Shown here: piece by piece, positions 60,373 through 64,000 of the stretch
How positions within the stretch are numbered: the stretch's first letter is position 1
Layout: each line of letters starts with the position of its first letter
Assembly: GCA_964655065.1 (NCBI GenBank)
Contig: CAZZLC010000035.1
Location: forward strand, 1-64,000
Direction of reading: 5' to 3'
DNA: 64,000 nt
DNA from: DRPG01 sp964655065
Lineage (GTDB): Bacteria > Myxococcota_A > UBA796 > GCA-2862545
Notes under the pieces: model-generated
Database searches by the model: none
What the model was told of the DNA's origin: nothing
The model's input: the letters and a program-made list of their open reading frames with translations, nothing else
Translations under genes and position numbers: made by a program

Positions 60373-61011
60373 TCACGCCTGAATGCGGCGGAAGACGCCC
60401 ACCGCCACGCCGATGATGTCGACCTCCCCGCTCGCCCCATCGACATAGATGGGCTCCATCGAGGCGTTGGCCGGCTGCAAGCGCAGGCGGTCGCCCTCCC
60501 GGAACAACCGCTTGACCGTCGCCTCGCCGTCGACCATCACCACGGCGATCTCCCCGTCGCGGGCGTCGCTCTTCTGGCGCACGAACAGCGTGTCACCGTC
60601 GAAGATGCCGTCGTCGATCATCGAGTCGCCGGTGACGAGCAGCGCGAAGACCTTGCCTCCCGGAGGCAGCATGCTGCGGTCGACCCTCACGGACCCCTCG
60701 TAGTTCTCCTCGGCGAGCAGAGGGCGGCCGGCCGCGATGCGCCCGAGGATGGGAACGGACGCGATGTTGTCCTGCTCGAGGAAGCCAGTGGCGGCCTCGG
60801 TCAAGCGCAGTGATCGCGGGCGGCCGGGCTTGCCGACCCGCTCGATGTAGCCCTTGCGCACGAGCGCCTTGATGTGGTCGCTCACCGCGTTGGTGGAGCC
60901 GATGCCGAGCCCGGTGCCGATCTCCCGGTACGTCGGGACGATGCCCGTCTGCTCGACCGAGGCGACGATGTAGTTCAGGATCTCCCGCTGCCGAGGGGAA
61001 AGATCTTCCAA
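60373..61011 (-). CDS. lexA: LexA repressor
   Basis: 212 residues from the TTG at 61011, with GAGG six bases before it, giving the classic start EDLSPRQREILNYI; upstream codons in the same frame are not LexA-like. Winged helix-turn-helix at residues 1-65 (PTYREIGTGLGIGSTNAVSDHIKALVRKG). The self-cleavage site is Ala94-Gly95 (RIAAGRPLLA), with catalytic Ser130 (GDSMIDDG) and Lys167 (ATVKRLF). RecA-ssDNA triggers self-cleavage and SOS gene induction. Convergent with the FHA gene; divergent from the DUF4175-type gene. Confidence 0.96.
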   Translation of the reverse strand: MEDLSPRQREILNYIVASVEQTGIVPTYREIGTGLGIGSTNAVSDHIKALVRKGYIERVGKPGRPRSLRLTEAATGFLEQDNIASVPILGRIAAGRPLLAEENYEGSVRVDRSMLPPGGKVFALLVTGDSMIDDGIFDGDTLFVRQKSDARDGEIAVVMVDGEATVKRLFREGDRLRLQPANASMEPIYVDGASGEVDIIGVAVGVFRRIQA

Positions 61012-61051
61012 GGGATGCCTCGCGGTTGGGTTGAGGGGTGGCGAAGGCCCA

Positions 61052-61080
61052 CTGTACAGCCGTTTCCTACACATACGTGT
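61052..61080. promoter_or_regulatory. Palindromes upstream of lexA, possible operators
   Basis: Two palindromic elements lie 41-69 bases upstream of the lexA start: CTGTACAG (61052-61059) and the near-perfect ACACATACGTGT (61069-61080). The first has CTGT/ACAG half-sites like the gammaproteobacterial SOS box but with no spacer, so it would not fit the usual 8-base spacing. They may be LexA or other regulator sites; the assignment is weak. Confidence 0.3.
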
Positions 61081-61233
61081 CGGAGAACAATCGTCCAGTA
61101 GCGCACGGTCCCGGGTTTGGCCAGATCCGGCGGCTCGGGTCGATCCCATCGGTGTCATGCCTCGTCACGGCGCTCCGAAGCGCCGAGAGGTGGGGTTAGC
61201 CTCCACGGTGGACCAGGCCCCAGGACGCAATTC

Positions 61234-64000
61234 GTGGCCGATGAGCTCGAGTGGATCCGAACGTTCGTCGCGCGACTCGTCCGACGGGAGCGTGCCCTGC
61301 TCGCACTCCGCATGGCGGCGTCGGCCGCTCTGCTGCTGCTGGGCATCCTCGCCCTGACCGCGGCCGCGGTGGTCCTGCGGCTCGACCGCGAGTGGTCCCT
61401 GTTCGGCATCGTGGCCACCGCGGGCATCGGGAGCTGGTTCGCCGTCGTGCGACCGCTGCTCACCGAGTGGCCCCGCACCGCCGACCCGGGCCGCCAGGCA
61501 CGCCTCGTCGAGCAGCGCGACCCCGACTTCCGGGGCCGACTCGTGACTGCGCTCGACCTCGACCCCCGCTCGGCCGGCCCCCTCGGCGGACTGGTGGTGC
61601 GCCGAGCGCGCGAGCGCCTCTCGGGGCTCTCGGTCACCGAACTCTGGCCGGCGCGGCACACCGCCCGTACCTGGCAGGTCGTCGCGCTGCTCTGGCTCGT
61701 CGGGCTGCCGTTGCTCTTCGGCGCCACGCGAGGATTCACCTCGCTCGGCGACTACTGGCTCGCCGAGGGCGCCGCGCAGGCAGCGGTCCTCACCCCCGAT
61801 GTCGCGGCTGACGAGTCGGTGGCACGGGTCGGCGACATCGTCATCCGCTACACCTACCCGGACTACACCGGGCTCGACGCGCGCACGGTCAGCAACTCGA
61901 CCGGCGACGTGCAGGGTCCTCCGGGCACCCGGGTCGACGTGAGCGCGCGCTCCGCCCGTCGCGTCGAGGCGGCGGGGCTCGTGGCCTACGAGGAGGCGCT
62001 CGAGGCGAAGGTGATCGAGGATGGGCGAGTGGTCACGGGCTCGTTCGCGATCCGGGCCGAGTCCGGAAACTACCGCCTGCAGCTCTACCGCGAAGGCGAG
62101 CCCGAGCCCTCGAGGACCTTCGCCATCGAGGTCGAGGCCGACCTGCCCCCCGAGGTCATGCTCGACACCGAGGGTCGTGACGTCATCGAGGTCGCGGTCG
62201 ACGAGGCCTTTCCCATCCGCTGGCAGGCCCGCGACGACTTCGGCATCCAGAAAGTGGCCCTCGTGCTCGACGGTCAGCCCACCGAGCGGATCCTCGCCCG
62301 GCCCGAGCGGCGACTGGCCGACGTGGGCAAGCGGCAGACGCTCCGCCCGCGCGAGCTCGGCTTGAAGGCCGGCGACCGTATCGGGCTCGCGGTGGCGGCG
62401 TGGGACAACGACACCGTCTCGGGCTCCAAGATGGGCATCTCCCGCACGGTCGAGCTCGTGGTGCTCGGGCCCACCGGCATCGGGATGCGCGAGGCGGAGC
62501 GGCGCGAGGAGCTGCTCGAGCTCATGATTCCCTTACTCGCGGACTTCCTGGTCGAGCCCTGGCCGCTCCCGGGCAAGGCCGGTCGCCTCGCAGCGTGGGG
62601 CGAGACGGTCGCCGGTCGCTACGCGCCGTTCGTTGCCCGAGTCGAGGCTCTCTGGCAGGGGCTGTCCGGCGTCTCTCACGATCGTGCCGTGGCCCAGCGT
62701 GTCGTCGACCGGGGGCGAGACCTCGTCCGCTTCACCCAGGTCTCGTTCGAGCCGGGGTCCCCTCGCGCGGTCAAGGCCGATGACCTGACGACCCTCGACG
62801 AGCTCCGCGAAGCCGCCATCGTCTCGCTCGAGGACGGCATCCTCGCCTTCCACCGGATGCAGCGGAACCAGGCGCTGGCCGAGCTCGTGAAGCAGTCACA
62901 GCAGCTGCGCTCGATGGCGAGCGAGCTCCAGCAGACGCTCGAGAAGCCCGACCCCGACGCTCTCGAGCTCCTGGCCAAGCTCGATGCCCTCGAGCGGATG
63001 ATGCAGGACCTCGCGGAGCGCGCAGCGAAGCTCGACGAGAGCGGGCTGCGCGAGTTCCTGAACAGCCGCGAGAGCGAGGCGAGGGAGCTGACCCGGGAGA
63101 TCCGCGAGGCGATCGCCCGCGGCGACCTCGACGAAGCCCAGGAGCTCATGCGGCGGTTGTCCGAGTTGGTCGACGAGATGGGCCGCGGCATCCAGGAGGA
63201 GATGGACCGCCGGCTCAGCCAGGGCCAACAATCCGACGACCGTGCGGGTGAGCTGCAGGCGGAGCTCGAGGCCATCGAGCAGGCCCAACGTCAGCTACAG
63301 ACCGAGGTCCAGCAGCTCCGCGAGCAGGACGAAGGGTCGAGCGAGCGCGCCAACCAGCTGTGGAAGGAGCTCGAAGAGCGCGCTGCCGAGCACCGGGCAT
63401 CGGCCTCGTCGTACCTCGAGGGGCTCGAGAAGGCGCAGCGGGCGTTCTTCGAACAGGAACGAGCGCGAGCCGGCGTCGAGGAGGCCCGCGATCTCTCGGC
63501 AGCCATCGAGGCGCGGGACGCGCGAGGTGCCCGCAGCTCCATCCAGAGTGCGCGAGCGTACTGGAGCACGGCCCTGCGAGCCATCGCGCTGGAGCTCCAG
63601 CGTCAGGGCGAGCTCCCGGGCCCCGGTCGCACCGAGGTACTCCAGCTCCTGCGTCAACTCGACGAGATGGACGAGCTCCTCGACCAACTCGAGCGGGCCG
63701 AGCAGCAGACCAGTCCCGAGGCGAGGCAGCAGGCGCAGGAGCTCGAAGACCGCCAGCGTGACCTCGACAACCGGCTGCGCCAGGCTCGTGACGAAGCCCG
63801 CCGTCTCCAGCGCGAGTTCCCGGTGCGACCCGAGGGCATGCAGGAAGCCCTCGAGGAGGCTGGTGAGCGCATGCAGAGCGCGTCGGACGACCTGCAGGAC
63901 GGCCAGCTCATGCAGGCGGAGGGCTCGCAGGGCGTCGCCCAGCAGCGCGTTCGTGACGCGATCGACGCCCTCCAGCGGGCTCGACAGCAGGCCCAGCAGC
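61234..64000 (+). CDS. DUF4175-type membrane/coiled-coil protein, 5' part (continues beyond the window)
   Basis: 922 codons are visible from a GTG at 61234, with no stop before the window ends. The N-terminus has membrane segments at about residues 27-53, 58-80 and 148-167, followed by a beta-rich domain (about 190-410) with V-I-R-Y-x-Y-P-D-Y-T, LQLYREGEPEPSRTF and FPIRWQARDDFGIQKVAL. Then a very long helical, Glu/Gln/Arg-rich coiled coil runs from about 460 to the end. The domain order and the D-D-F-G-I-x2-V motif fit DUF4175 proteins of alphaproteobacteria and myxobacteria, of unknown function. It is divergent from lexA; whether it is SOS-controlled is unknown. Confidence 0.85.
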   Translation, partial: MADELEWIRTFVARLVRRERALLALRMAASAALLLLGILALTAAAVVLRLDREWSLFGIVATAGIGSWFAVVRPLLTEWPRTADPGRQARLVEQRDPDFRGRLVTALDLDPRSAGPLGGLVVRRARERLSGLSVTELWPARHTARTWQVVALLWLVGLPLLFGATRGFTSLGDYWLAEGAAQAAVLTPDVAADESVARVGDIVIRYTYPDYTGLDARTVSNSTGDVQGPPGTRVDVSARSARRVEAAGLVAYEEALEAKVIEDGRVVTGSFAIRAESGNYRLQLYREGEPEPSRTFAIEVEADLPPEVMLDTEGRDVIEVAVDEAFPIRWQARDDFGIQKVALVLDGQPTERILARPERRLADVGKRQTLRPRELGLKAGDRIGLAVAAWDNDTVSGSKMGISRTVELVVLGPTGIGMREAERREELLELMIPLLADFLVEPWPLPGKAGRLAAWGETVAGRYAPFVARVEALWQGLSGVSHDRAVAQRVVDRGRDLVRFTQVSFEPGSPRAVKADDLTTLDELREAAIVSLEDGILAFHRMQRNQALAELVKQSQQLRSMASELQQTLEKPDPDALELLAKLDALERMMQDLAERAAKLDESGLREFLNSRESEARELTREIREAIARGDLDEAQELMRRLSELVDEMGRGIQEEMDRRLSQGQQSDDRAGELQAELEAIEQAQRQLQTEVQQLREQDEGSSERANQLWKELEERAAEHRASASSYLEGLEKAQRAFFEQERARAGVEEARDLSAAIEARDARGARSSIQSARAYWSTALRAIALELQRQGELPGPGRTEVLQLLRQLDEMDELLDQLERAEQQTSPEARQQAQELEDRQRDLDNRLRQARDEARRLQREFPVRPEGMQEALEEAGERMQSASDDLQDGQLMQAEGSQGVAQQRVRDAIDALQRARQQAQQ

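Overview
The window is a very GC-rich, gene-dense bacterial chromosome segment with about 52 protein genes, no gap over about 225 bases, and no tRNA, rRNA, CRISPR or mobile element that I could find. Myxococcus-type Hanks kinases, a DUF4388 protein, a PKD protein with a MYXO-CTERM-like tail, a Planctomycete/Myxococcota-style DUF1549/DUF1588 + DUF1501 pair, a mevalonate pathway and many lipoproteins point to Myxococcota or a neighbouring deltaproteobacterial lineage that still carries flagellin. This placement is inferred from gene content and is moderately sure.

Layout. 1-0.6 kb: 3' end of a short flagellin with a strong terminator. 0.7-6.5 kb: a Ser/Thr kinase diverging from a four-gene coupled operon (paralogous Cys-rich lipoproteins flanking a c-type-haem-motif lipoprotein and a Tat-exported DUF1501 protein). 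6.5-14.3 kb: mostly housekeeping (TrmO-like, RecX, CDP-alcohol phosphatidyltransferase, aspartokinase, RpoZ, urocanate hydratase, ECF sigma/anti-sigma). 14.3-25.4 kb: envelope and signalling genes (DUF4388, DUF1460, PKD protein, phosphohexomutase, lipoproteins, two universal stress proteins, an outer-membrane-type protein plus Ser/Thr kinase, and a low-molecular-weight phosphatase). 25.5-27.5 kb: panB-panC and a small membrane protein.

27.5-53.6 kb is one 26 kb run of minus-strand genes. Read in transcription order it starts with ligA, a TIM-barrel protein, a Rho homologue with a broken P-loop, a lipoprotein, rpmE, prfA and prmC. A peptide ABC transporter (binding protein and two permeases, no ATPases), an MscS-like protein and an acyl-CoA ligase follow. 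Then come HMG-CoA reductase, mevalonate kinase, diphosphomevalonate decarboxylase and phosphomevalonate kinase. An FkbH / DUF2920-type hydrolase / acyl carrier protein cassette comes next, then type 2 IPP isomerase, a LeuB-like dehydrogenase, a thiolase and a LeuA-like synthase. The thiolase plus the five mevalonate enzymes cover acetyl-CoA to IPP/DMAPP except HMG-CoA synthase, which is not in the window.

53.7-64 kb: an ALDH7-type aldehyde dehydrogenase, a TetR / beta-propeller / coiled-coil operon, a rhomboid-like protein without the catalytic serine, a large FHA-domain membrane protein, LexA, and the first 2.8 kb of a DUF4175-type giant coiled-coil protein that runs off the end. Many neighbouring genes share ATGA, GTGA or TGATG junctions, so translational coupling is pervasive. 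The points most worth follow-up are the degenerate Rho, the FkbH-DUF2920-ACP cassette inside the isoprenoid cluster, and the lipoprotein/haem/DUF1501 operon.
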